DNA of 64,000 nt from Stenocarpella maydis (lineage: Eukaryota > Ascomycota > Sordariomycetes > Diaporthales > Diaporthaceae): positions 186,001 through 250,000 of the forward strand of contig NQMI01000022.1 of assembly GCA_002270565.1 (NCBI GenBank). Reading direction: 5' to 3'. Shown here piece by piece: positions 1-10,505 of the stretch (positions are counted from its first letter, which is position 1; every line of letters starts with the position of its first letter). Made by a program: the position numbers and the translations under genes. The notes under the pieces are model-generated. The model saw only the letters and a list, made by a program, of their open reading frames with translations, was not told the origin of the DNA and did no database searches.

Positions 1-1140
1 GCCGCTCGCCGGTCTGCCCGTCGCCGACTTGCTCTCCGTGTCCCACACGCATAGGCAAGGCTGGCTGCTGCTGCTGCTCCCACTGCTTGACCTTGCTGTA
101 GAGTGTCACCGCGGCGAGGGCCTTGGCGTCGGTGGCGCCGTCCAGCCAGAGGTCAGCCAGGCGCACGACCTTGAGCGTGATCATCTCGCCCTCGCCGCGG
201 AGGCCGGTGAGCCTGCCCTGCAGCCGCTGAAGCTCGGCCCTCGGGGCGCGACGCTCGTGCGAGAAGATCTTGATGTACTCGTCGCACCCGCCGGCCGAGG
301 GGTACATGGCGAGCGGGATGGACTCGGTCACGGCCGGGTCGGGCTGCCTGCCGCCGTCCCGCTCGCGCCTGATGTCGGCGGCCCGGTCGGTCAGGCACGT
401 CAGCTGCTCCTCGCCGATGACGATGCCGAGCTCCTCCCTGATCTCCTTGGCCGCGACGCCGGCAAAGCTCCTGCCGCCGTCCATCATGCCCGCGGGCAGC
501 TCCACGAAGCCGAGGCTGCCCGCGGGGATGCGAGGCTGCACCGTCAGCAGCACGTAGGCCTCGTCCAGGTCGTAGGCGCCGGACCTGGAGAGCGGGACGC
601 CGCACCCTGGAGGCGGGGCGCTGCTCTCTGGGGTCGGGACGCCATCTTCTGGACGCCGGACAAAGTCTTGCGAGAGGGGGCAGGCGTCGTCTGGGATGAG
701 AACCACGAGCATGGCGACGGCGGGCCCGCGCAGGAAGACGGCGCCCGGGAGGCGGGCCTCGTTGTCGGCGGTGGAGATGTCTGCAAAGAGCTTGAGGAAG
801 CCGATCCTGTTCCCGAACCTGGTGTAGGACTCGATCTTGATTGTCTTGAGCCTATAGGGTCTGTCGTGGAAGGGGTGGGAGGGCTGTTCCTGGAGCTTCA
901 GGGAACGCGTGAGCGTCGAGGCCCAGTGCTGAGTCGCGTCCGAGATGCTGGTTAGCTTGGGCCAGGCGCGCGACAGGAGGAGGAGGGTGGGGGTGGGGGG
1001 GGGGGTATCCAGCCGATGATATGCCAGGCCCAGGGGCTCACCTGAAAGGGGGGCCATAGTGTCAGTTCGATCCTCTTCAGGTCCTTGGAATAGACTCGCA
1101 CATTGTCGTACACCTCCAGTATGAACTCGGTGTCTGCCAT
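1..1140 (-). CDS. Nudix hydrolase, ADP-sugar diphosphatase-like (partial)
   Basis: Probably hydrolyses a nucleoside-diphosphate sugar, like plant NUDX14 and animal NUDT14. Two exons are proposed: 1042-1140 (start at MADTEFILEV) and 1-928, joined across a 113-bp intron (929-1041) with a GTGAGC donor and a CTCAG acceptor that keeps phase 0. A second in-frame acceptor about 15 bases further upstream (CCCAAG) cannot be excluded. The Nudix box lies at about residues 178-200: ELPAGMMDGG followed by KEIREELGI. It keeps the REUxEExGU core with Lys for the first Arg, and has Arg where the box usually has its first Glu. The frame is open from the acceptor to the window edge, so the C-terminus is missing. 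A Pro-rich stretch predicted by naive reading lies in the intron. The gene diverges from the small gene at 1934. Family assignment is fairly sure; substrate is inferred. Confidence 0.68.
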
Positions 1141-1933
1141 GGGGGGTGTTGGCCGGGGTGTTGGTCTGCTTGTTGGCCATGTATCTCGTTGGGTGAGAAA
1201 TGGCGCTGCGAGGCTGGAGAGGCGCGACAAGAGGCCTCTGAACATGGCTTGTTGATATGGGTGCCACGGGCGGAGGTGGCCAGCTGGCCCAGGCTCTTCA
1301 CTTGACCATGCCCAGTCACAATCGTCAAGAAGCTGGTCTACTATGCAGACTGGATTGAAGCCTCGCGCTTGATGTGCTTGTTTATACGTGGTGGAGGCTG
1401 ACTGCCTGCAAGAGACCCCGCGGTGGGGAGCTCTTGTGGGCCACGGATCGACCACACAGGCGATACGGTGCCTGCGGAGTATACACTACTACCGCCACTA
1501 GTACGTACACCAGAGCCCACGAGACCACATCATGGTCATCGTTCAGACCGTCTTGACAATCCGCTGTCCTGAAAACCGTACATAGTACAGTCCGTCGTTG
1601 CACCATTGCTCGGCAACGGGCCTCGCCCTGGCCGGGGCGCCATTGTTTGCAAACAACGCCACCGGCCAATCACCGCAATTCCGAAGCGCGCCCTGCTACC
1701 CAAGATTAACACCACCCATTCCTTTCATGCGCGTAGGCTGTCTCACGCCCCCGTCTTGTTTACCTCTACGCGTATAGTGTATATCCGAGCCCGCACGGGT
1801 ATAAAAGCCCCATTAGAAACCTTGTGAGCTTGGACCCGCCATCAGCACTGACTCCTGTCGCATGCAGGTCCAAGTGCGCGCACTCCACCCACTACTCGAA
1901 CCGTAAACTCTGCTCCTCCCGCCCCCCGTCAAG
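1141..1933. other. Divergent intergenic region
   Basis: This 793-bp spacer separates the start codons of the Nudix gene (minus) and the small unknown gene (plus). Reading frames here are short and show no recognisable protein. It must hold both promoters; only the plus-strand TATA box is obvious. Confidence 0.7.
1800..1806 (+). promoter_or_regulatory. TATA box of the small gene at 1934
   Basis: TATAAAA follows a GC-rich stretch (cacggg) and lies 128-134 bp upstream of the ATG at 1934. That leaves room for a leader of roughly 100 bases, a normal distance for fungal genes. No competing TATA is seen closer to the start. Confidence 0.55.
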
Positions 1934-2411
1934 ATGCCCACATACTCCATCTATCCCGAGTCCCTCGTGGCTCCAAACAAGTTCTCGCCCTTCCTCTCCG
2001 TCTCCTTCCGGAGGGGCGTCGAGAGCCGTGACCCCATCGTGAGTCCAAAGCCAGACAAACACATGCCACACTGCCCCGGCATTTGCGTCCTAGGCCCCGG
2101 TGTCCTAACCGTCCGAGAACCCCCGCCAGTTCCCCGCCTCGGGCCTCCAGCTCTCCTTCGAGAGGTCCGACTGCGACCAGGAGATCTTTCTCGAGCGCAT
2201 CACCGCCCGCGACGTCCAGTCCTCCGAGTCTGGCCTGTGCACCGTCAGCCTGCCCGAGGACGAGATGCCCAAGTACTCGGTCCCCAGGGGCCGCGAGGAC
2301 TCGGTCGGTGACGTCGTCGTCAAGCTGCACGCCTGGAAGGGCGAGAGGCACCTCGGCGCATGGGAGGTGGGCAGGCTGAGCGGACCTGATGCCTACAAGG
2401 TCGTGGGCTGA
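1934..2411 (+). CDS. Small protein of unknown function, 128 aa
   Basis: Two exons: 1934-2038 and 2130-2411, with a 91-bp intron (GTGAGT donor, CCTAACC branch point, CCAG acceptor) in phase 0. The protein starts MPTYSIYPES and ends DAYKVVG. It has no signal peptide, membrane segment or low-complexity run, and looks like one small globular, probably cytosolic domain with alternating hydrophobic and charged residues (for example DVVVKLHAWKGE). I do not recognise the family. A TATA box sits upstream, the gene diverges from a Nudix hydrolase, and an AT-rich palindrome follows the stop. Gene structure is well supported by the clean splice and uninterrupted frame; function is unknown. Confidence 0.72.
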
Positions 2412-5400
2412 GCCACTGCTTCCTTTTATATATATATGTATATACATATATGGGGCGGGGACGAATTTGATTACTTGACGATGAATGATGAAGGAACGAG
2501 GTATGTTTACAGGTGCCTGGGTTCAAGGGCTTCCAGGGCTGGCTGCGTCGGGTTATGTTTTGGCAGCGGCGTTGGGTCGAATGATAGTGTACAACCAGGT
2601 GATGCCATACCCAGATACCAGGACGGACGATGGCTCCACAATTACGTGTACCGGGGCGGGCTATGGGTAATGACATCGCCTTCGCGCTTTGATGCCAGCA
2701 ATCGGCCAACTTCATACCAAGGTGCCGGCTTCCTGCACGGGGAAACTCCGATGCTATCCGCCCTGGCCTCTTGTCTTCGTGGGTGATGGTTGTATCCGAC
2801 ATCTCACCGAGATGCACTTGCGGGTCACTATGTTGTTCGCAGACTCCGCACCAAGTCTATAATGAAATCGTAATTCTGGCTCCAGGGCTGTAGCATTTAG
2901 TGACATTTCAGCTAAAACTGCAGTACTTTTGTCCTACATTTTATCACATGTTCAACATACAGATCCTCTTTCCTCCCCCCCCCTCCCCTTTATCTTTTCT
3001 TCTTCTCTTTTTAATCTTGCAAACGCAGAGGACCAACGTTGAGGAGCCTATTCCATTCCCCCGGTGCAATCTGAGGCTATGTCTCCATGGTTGCCCTGAT
3101 GCCCGGACGACGGCTTGCACGCGGCAAAGTCCTCACAGTTTGCAGGGAGGCATCCACGAGCTCAGCCAGCCACAATCTCCTGGGACTAGCTTGTCAACCT
3201 CACGGGGGCCCTGGCCCATGCTGCTTGCTGCATATGCACTTCCATGGATCTTGGGAAGAACGGGGGGGGGGCCTGCCTCGTGACACCACGAGGGCCCCCC
3301 CTCCCACTGCTGGGTCAGATCCCTCCTGCCACATGCCCGCAGGGAAAACGGCAGAGGGGGGGGGCATGCGGGGGTCCTGGAAAGCTTCGAGAAGGACATT
3401 GCTTTGTGTTGTTGCTTGACAAGCAGGGATCACCCAACGTAAGCCGCCTGTGATGTATACCATGTATCGCAAGTACTGAATGAAACTTGACAAAGTCGTG
3501 TACACTGTCGCACATTCAAATCGGGTGTCGACGCTATTAGTACTGCGGATTCCAGGCGGACCCGTAGTATATAAGCAGGCGGACCGGACCAAGGCTTCCA
3601 ATTCATCTACCCCCCCCCCCCCACAGATACGGAATATCCAAAAGACCACGCCACCAGCCACAAGAGTAAAGCATGAAACATTACAGGACCCAAAATAGGG
3701 CCAAGCAGCACCAGAAATTGAGTGCCAGTCCGTCACGCAGCGAAAAGGGCACTGCAGTCAAAAATATAGTAGCAAAACGGGGCCCCCCGCCCCACACGCA
3801 CGCAGACGGCTGCGAGACGTGTATCTGGTCAACAGTGTGTTAAGTCTCAAACACGACGATCAATTCATTCTATCCACAGTGCAATGCTCCGCTCCCCGCT
3901 GGGTAAAGTTGGAAGTGAAACCACAAGGCCCCAGAACCATTACCCTTAACAACGCCGACGGGAGACCGATCCGGTATTGGGCAAAAAACAATACGAGTAG
4001 GAAGGGAGGGGAGCGTGGATAAGTAAGCGAGCCAAGATGTAAATAAAAAGTAAAATGGCAACATATAACAGACTACCTCGGAAACAGAACTGGACCGACG
4101 ATCAGACGGCCCTTAGAATCACCAGAGCGGCGAAGCACAGGACCAGACGAGTCCTCGCACACATATACACATGTAGCAGGCCTTTTGACGGGGAATATCT
4201 AGCAACGGCAGCTGGAGTGGGAAGAATAACAAGCGCAACAGGTCGCCGGTCTTTCTTTTTCTCTCTTCGTCTTCTTCCTTCATTCATCACAAAGAGGTAG
4301 AGGTAAATCGAAGCCTTCGGTAGAGACAGGTACAAAATAAGTTCCGTTACAGGACCAGGTCGCCGAGCCGCACACACGAGCTAACCACTCTTCTCGCCAC
4401 TGCCCACTCCAAAATCAACCTGCCTGCCTCCCAACCATGCGGGCTGAATTCACCAAGTGCCATAATCGTAACAGATACACACTTACATCGCCCTGGACAT
4501 GCTGAATCCTAAAAGCCCCTTCTTTGCTCACCCTCCACTCCTCCGAAAAGGCCCTGGCAAATTGATAGTGCTCTTGAAAGTAAGAAGAAAAATGGGAAGG
4601 AAAAAAAAGAAACAATAATCTGACATTCGCATGCCGCCTGTGATCCGTTTCCCACCGAATGAAAACTGCACTGGTTCCGCCCGAGCGAGTTGATCTTTTT
4701 TCCCTTTTTGGTTTCGAAGACTCCTGATCCCCCCATGTCCCCTTTTCATCTCAATTTTTTGATTGTCGTCGCTGAGATCATATTCGTCTAGTCTTCGCTC
4801 GTGATATTCATGTTGTGCCTTTCGCTGAGAAGCCACGACGGAAAGGAAAGAGTGGGAAACAAGAAACAAGAAAGAAGGGGAAATGCCAGTCTATCTCTTG
4901 CCAAACACGAATAGACTGCCGGAAATCGCCAAATGCTAGCAGCGCAGGAAAAACCACAAACCTCGCTTATTCACAAGCGCTTGCCCGCTGCCGCAGAAAC
5001 AATGATGCGTGACCTCCCTCCAGGTACAGGTCGTCTTGATCGAGCATCTTTGACAGTGCTTCCGGGAAATGTTCTCGGTGAGACCGGGCCAGAGTCTCTT
5101 GTACCCTTGGGCCGGGAAGTCGGTCTGGGTGATGGCTCCAGTGCGTGGTGAAACCGGTAGAGTCCCGGACCCTAGGAAGCCTTACTTCTGGGCCGATGCA
5201 CGGCATCAGCAGGCCACAACACCCAGCGGTCCCATGTCCCGGACAAGGAATTAGTTCATCGTGCCCTGCTTTGAACGGACCTCGACCGTGAGGGCAAGCG
5301 GCCGCCCCCCCACCCCCTTCGGAGGAGAACTTGTTGACGTGGTTTATCCTTCAACCTCTTCGTCACCTGGCTCAGCCTGTTCTGGCTCCTCCTTGAGACC

Positions 5401-5430
5401 TTGCGGCGGCGACCTGAGCCGAGTGTCCAA
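2412..5430. other. Gene-free stretch, 3 kb
   Basis: This lies between the 3' ends of the small gene (plus) and the DUF8032-like gene (minus). Frames on both strands are short and mutually overlapping, and none resembles a known protein. Homopolymer runs occur (C at about 3611, G at about 3265 and 3357). It presumably includes the 3' untranslated region of the DUF8032-like gene; nothing else is supportable. Confidence 0.6.
2432..2451. repeat. AT-rich perfect palindrome after the small gene
   Basis: A 20-bp perfect inverted repeat of alternating A/T with one G and one C, centred between 2441 and 2442, starts 21 bases after the stop codon at 2411. It sits where a 3' processing signal would be expected and could form a cruciform or RNA hairpin. 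A transcript-end role is inferred from position only. Confidence 0.45.
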
Positions 5431-8400
5431 CTAAGACTCATCGTCCTTCTCATCGCCGCGCCGGGTCTTCTCGGTCCACCTGCGCTTGCCAACACGGGTC
5501 TCGTAATGCGGAGCCACAGTCTTGACATCCTGCATGATCGAGTCGATTGCCTGGCGAGTCTTGTTGCGGTAGCAGTCTAGGGCGCGTTGGAGAAACACAG
5601 GTCGGCCCGCGAACACTCGGCTTTGGAGCCATGCCATGCGGTATCCCAAGTCATTGAGACGGACTTCCTTGCCGCGAATGCTCTTACGCAGCTTGGGGAT
5701 GGCAACCTCGACCTCGCCGCCGTCGCTGGCAGTGGCGGGGACTTTGATCAGCGACCTACCCCTTCCGGCGGCCCCTCGACCTGCTCGCCGCCCCTCAGTC
5801 TCGGCGTTGCCGTCATCTTCGAGTTCGCTCAGGTCTTCCTGGAAGAACCTCGACCCTGTAGCGCTTGGCGGCGGGCTCTGCATCTCGCGCGGGAAGTAGG
5901 ACCGCGGGAATACAGACGAGCTCTTGCGGAATGAGTCGGGGATCTCGCGGGTGTCGACCCCGTCGAGGGTGACGCGCACACGAAGTCTGCTCTGTCGGTC
6001 GCTGTCCTCGACGAGGATGAATTTGCGCTTCTTTGCCTCGGGAATATCAGGGAAAAGATCCGATGGCTCGTCGGCGCCGGCAGCGCGAGAGCCGGCACGG
6101 CGAGCAGCCACGGGATGATGACCGCCGCTCAGGGTGTCCTGAAGGGACGGCATCGTAGAGCTGCTGGCAGGGGCGTTGCTTCCGTAGCCGCCGTTGAAGC
6201 CGCCGTGGAATACGTGGGCCTGACGGACATCGTCGCCGCCGGGGCCGGGCTGTGCCGGCGGAGCTTGGTGGTGGTGGTGATGCTGGTCGTCCATGTACTC
6301 TCCCTCACCTGCAGGGGCAGACCCGTTAGCATCCTGGCCGTTTGATGTGCATGTGATCGACGGTTGTGGCTGCTGCTTTGAGAAGGAGGTGTGTCGCAGG
6401 GGGGGGGGGGACGGGAAACAAGAGCCAAGAATAGGATTGGTGTAAGCGAGGCATGGCTATTGCCCTAGGCGCGCGAGGGCTGAAGCAGGAGGGTAAGGGT
6501 TGGTGAGAAATGATTTGTTTTTGCAATACAAAAAGGTCCTCAAGACTTGACTACAGTCTTGTGGACTAGAGCGCGTCTGAGCGATCTGTTGTGTTTGGCC
6601 TGCAGTGCTGATGACCCTGCGTGGTAATGATAGCAGGCAGGCGCAAGCAGGCGCAAATAGATGCAGTGCAATGCGATGCGATGCCAAATACCAAAGGAAA
6701 ATCAGCAGAACAAGCTAACAACGCAACAGGCGCATAGTGTAATGTACAGGTGTCTTTTTTCTTGATATGCTGCATGTCCTGTCGCCGGGCGAGCTTCTGA
6801 AGCTTGTATGTATAGAGTCGGCGCGGCCGTATAAACAACAAAAAAGGAATGCGAAGACAGTTTCCGAGGTTCCAAACTCAACGACCAAAAAAATTGAAAA
6901 CGAGACAAACAAAGCGCAGCCATAGGTATAATATGTTTTGAAAGGTATCACACAATGTCGCAATAATGCACACATCACATCTGGTGGAACATACCGACTT
7001 CGTCCCCTCCACCATGAGAGTGGCCGTCCGAACCGCCCTGGTGGTGGTGCATCTGCCCGCCCATCGTCATTGCGGGCTTTCCCATGGGAGCTGAACCGCT
7101 GGGGCCCATGGGTCCCGAGCCAGCCATACCTGCAGGACCACTTGGACCGGCCATGTGGGCAGGGTGGGTGTTGTTGACGGCCTTGCGGTTGTTCATCTTG
7201 GCCATGCGGCGGACGCGACGAGAACGCAGCCTAGGGTCCTGGTTGCTATTCCTCCAGCTGTCGACTGCTCGCTGGATGAGGCCCCGCTTGCCGCGCAGAG
7301 GTGGGTTGAGCTGTGCCAATGCCCAGCCGACAGTGTTGCACTCGGTCTCGTACTGGAGACGGTTGCCCCTGTACTGGTCTTTGGCGCAGCACGCGCGTGG
7401 GTACACGCAGTTCTCGGTCTTGAACTCGGCCGACAGCTGGTCGGTGTCGACGGACTCGACGTCGCAGCGTATCGTGTACTCCATCTTGACGCGATCTCTG
7501 GAGTACTCAAACGCTATCCACTGCACTCCATTGCCGTCCTGGCGAACGACAAGAGGAGTTGTGGCGGGGATCGGGCCGGGAGCAGCGTTTGGGTTCACGC
7601 CGCCGGGGGTGGAGCCTGTCGGCGTTGAGAGCTGCGCGCCATTCTGGGTGCTCGGTGATGGGCCTCCGATGGATCCTGACTGAGACGGCCTCTGAAGTTG
7701 AGGAGGAACCTGATGAGCCTCGATCTTCTGATGGCGTGGGCTGCCTGTCATTCCAGCCTGCGCGTGTTGGTTCGCGTGCTGCGCGATCTGATGCTGTGGC
7801 GCGGTGTGCGACATCATCATATTCGGCTGGGAGGTCATGGATTGGTGGGACGTCTGGGCATGCTGACTATAAGGCGAGGGCGCAGGCTGCTGGGGCATTG
7901 ATCCATATTGGGTCTGCGGCGGGTAGTACATGGACTGCTGTGGCATCTGTTGCGAAGTCGGCTGGGCATACATGCTCCTATGCTGGTCGTGGCCCGACGG
8001 CGACGCGACAGACGCTGGCGAGTTGGACTGGGGAGTCTGGTAGATTGGAGGATACTGTCGATGCATTGTCGCGGCCATCATGTCAGGCGTCTCTACTGCA
8101 AAGGTGGCGTCAGTATATGAAGCAGGCAGGACGTTGTCGCGATTTTGTTTGGAGGGAGACGTGACTTACCTGCGGACGTGTATCCGCTTGTCGCGCTCGG
8201 TGTACTGTAGGGGCTCGCCTGGTAGTATGGCAGGCCGTCCTGTGTCGAGGTCTGCGCGGCGTTCCCTTGATTTGGCTGCTGATATACCGGTGCGGAAGGA
8301 TGGCTCGAGGCGTACCCTGAGGGATGCGATGGCTGCTGTTGGGGTGCAGCCTGGGGGTGATGTTGTTGATGCACGATGCTGGGAGGTCGATGATGCTGAA

Positions 8401-8440
8401 GATGCGAGGGTGGTGGGGCCTGGTGTGGATAATGCTGCAT
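5431..8440 (-). CDS. DUF8032-like fungal protein with duplicated domain, 749 aa
   Basis: Three exons: 8170-8440, 6995-8095 and 5431-6308. Intron 1 is 74 bp (GTAAGT...TTTGCAG). Intron 2 is 686 bp (GTATGT donor, GCTAAC branch point, CTGCAG acceptor). Phases fit exactly: exon 1 ends G|TA and exon 2 ends G|GT. The N-terminal 280 residues are Gln/Pro/His/Ser-rich (MQHYPHQAPP), typical of a nuclear regulator. A conserved Cys-bearing domain lies at about 281-387 (SVDTDQL, CVYPRACC, LIQRAVDSWRN). A related copy lies at about 550-707 (GVDTREI, SVFPRSYF, FLQRALDCYRN) with a roughly 65-residue insert, followed by a basic tail (TRVGKRRW). Function is unknown; a nuclear or transcription role is inferred from composition. 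The start at 8440 is the likeliest; an upstream in-frame Met at 8479 and a possible 5' acceptor just before MQHY leave the N-terminus open. Confidence 0.72.
6309..6994 (-). other. Long intron 2 of the DUF8032-like gene
   Basis: At 686 bp this intron is several times the length of most others in the window. Donor GTATGT, branch GCTAAC at 6325-6330 and acceptor CTGCAG are all good matches to fungal consensus. If retained, translation continues only five more residues (ending MFHQM) before a stop at 6975-6977, giving a protein with only the first domain copy. No separate gene is recognisable inside it. Confidence 0.6.
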
Positions 8441-9062
8441 AGAGAAGACTCCCATTAGTACTGCCGGCTCCAGCAACAAGGCTCAACGTAGACTGGACTG
8501 GGCTGGAAGGGGGCAAGGGAAAGCGAAAAAGAAGACCAGACGAGAAGCAAGGTTTTTTTGCTTTTTCTTTATTTGCACAGCATCCTGACACTGCCGGGGA
8601 GTGCGAAGCTTCAGAGAGTCTATTATTGATTGGGGCGAGACGATATAATGACGGGGATTGTGGATTTGGGGACGCTGAGGCCTAGCCTCGGAAGGGCAAC
8701 ATCCACCTCTCCTCTCGCCTTGCCCTTGCTGACGCGCAGGCCATGCCATGGGGGAGGCACGGAAGCGAGGGCAGGGGGGCAGGGCAGGGTGAGTTTGGAC
8801 CATTCATAATGCCTGAAATCCCAAGATCGGAAATCGAGTGATGTGCATGGCCCTGCAACAAGTGGGAAGCCACCGCGATGACATCCGAGACCCATGGTGT
8901 GTGCTGTGCGCCCCAAGGCCAGGTGAATGAAACTGGGGGGGGGGGCTTGGAAAGAAGAAGACAATAGAAAAAGACGACTCCGAACCAGGGAATAGGATGA
9001 ACATGATTGCATTTGCAGGGCAGCGACCAGGCCTGGCAAGACCGGGCAGGGCAGGACAAGAC

Positions 9063-9114
9063 AGAGCAGAGCAGAGCAGAGCAGAGCAGAGCAGAGCAGA
9101 GCAGAGCAGAGCAG
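9063..9114. repeat. (AGAGC)n pentanucleotide microsatellite
   Basis: About ten uninterrupted copies of AGAGC. On the minus strand this encodes a spurious Leu-Cys-Ser-Ala repeat inside a long open frame, which is why that frame is not called as a gene. Confidence 0.9.
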
Positions 9115-10450
9115 GGGGAAAAGGACAGGGCACTTTTACTGTTACTGACCAAGACCCAGGATCCAGAAAGATGTCGGTAGTGTGAAGGGTAGCGAGGATG
9201 AGAACCACGAGGGGGGAACGGATTGGAAGCAGGGTTGTGAAGATATTTGAACTAGACGCAGCGCAAGGTTCTGTGGGGCTGGACTGACACTGCAATTGCT
9301 CCCACTTGCGGCTGCGATGGCAAGAAAACGAAGACGAGGAAGAAAAAAAAAAAAGGAGCCACATCAGCTCATGGCAATGGAGCAAGCGGTAGCGACACCA
9401 AGGGGGTGAGAAAAAGCCCAGAAGCGGCAGCGGCAGCAACACCAGCGGCAGCAGGCGCAGGCACGGTACGGCAGCAATAACAGAGCGGTGGTATAGGTCT
9501 TGATGCGTAGGCTGTTTGGGCTTGTCCAAGCATTGACGTGCAGCAAGCTCCAGGACGGGTGGCTGGCGGAGTCGGGCGCTCAAAGCCCGTCGAGTCGGCA
9601 AACGAGGAGCGGCCAGCACGCAGGCATTGACTGCATTGCTCTGGAAAGATGAAATGAAATTATGGGACCCAGGGCAAAGAGGTGGTGGGCGGCGGGGCCA
9701 GGGATTTAAGCCGGCAGGGATGCAGGAGCCAGCCGGCGGTCCAATGAGCGTGACTGAGACGAGGACCGGCGATGAAGGCTTTCCAGAACAAGGCCTCTGC
9801 TCCGGGCCTAGAGGAGGGTGCTTGGTCACCGTGCTTGCGCGCGACTCCTGCACACGCTCATGTACCGCGGTACCTGGGGACATGCGGGTGGGTGGCGTGA
9901 GAATGCGCGTGCAGTGTACAGTAGTGTGTGGTGCAGTGTGTGCGGGTGTGTGTTTTTGTCGCGAAGGGGCGGTGTGGAAGCGTAATCCTAGCCACTGGGC
10001 CAATCCCTGCTTCGCCTCGCAGCTCGCTTGCTCCCCAGCTGCCCAGTTGTCTGGTCGAGTGGCTTCGTGTCGGGGCACTCGCGGAATGGCTGCACTGCAG
10101 CCCTAGACTGTAACCGGGGACCGTTGCCGCTTCTGAAGGACTTCCATCTCATCCACCCATCCTCCCCCCATCTGTGCATCTCCAGCGCCTCCAAGCCGCA
10201 CGCACTACCCAAAGAAGCACACACCACAGGCTCGGGAGGGGGGAGGGGCGCTTGTGGAGGCCCGACAGGGCTAGCCAGGCTTGACGATTCTCCGGCAGCA
10301 GAGAATGGAAAAGTATAGACCCAGCGGCCGCATCGCTGTCACTTGACTGGTCTGGGCTTGGCTTGTGGTGCTAGAGTGCTCTGCTGCGCATGCTGGTGCT
10401 GTGCTGCTGGGACACCCCCGCCCGTCACATGTCCGATCGCCTCAAATAAC

Positions 10451-10505
10451 AGCAACCACCACCGCTGCTGCTACTGCTGCTGCCGCCGCTGCTGCCACCG
10501 CCGCC
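10451..10505. repeat. Imperfect (CTG/CCG)n trinucleotide tract
   Basis: An interrupted run of CTG, CCG and CCA triplets. No gene is recognised around it, so it is treated as noncoding. Confidence 0.75.

Noticed and set aside
8804..10078. A 424-codon open frame on the minus strand with a Leu-Cys-Ser-Ala repeat
   Set aside because: The repeat is the AGAGC microsatellite read as protein; the rest is low-complexity, matches no family and overlaps other long frames.
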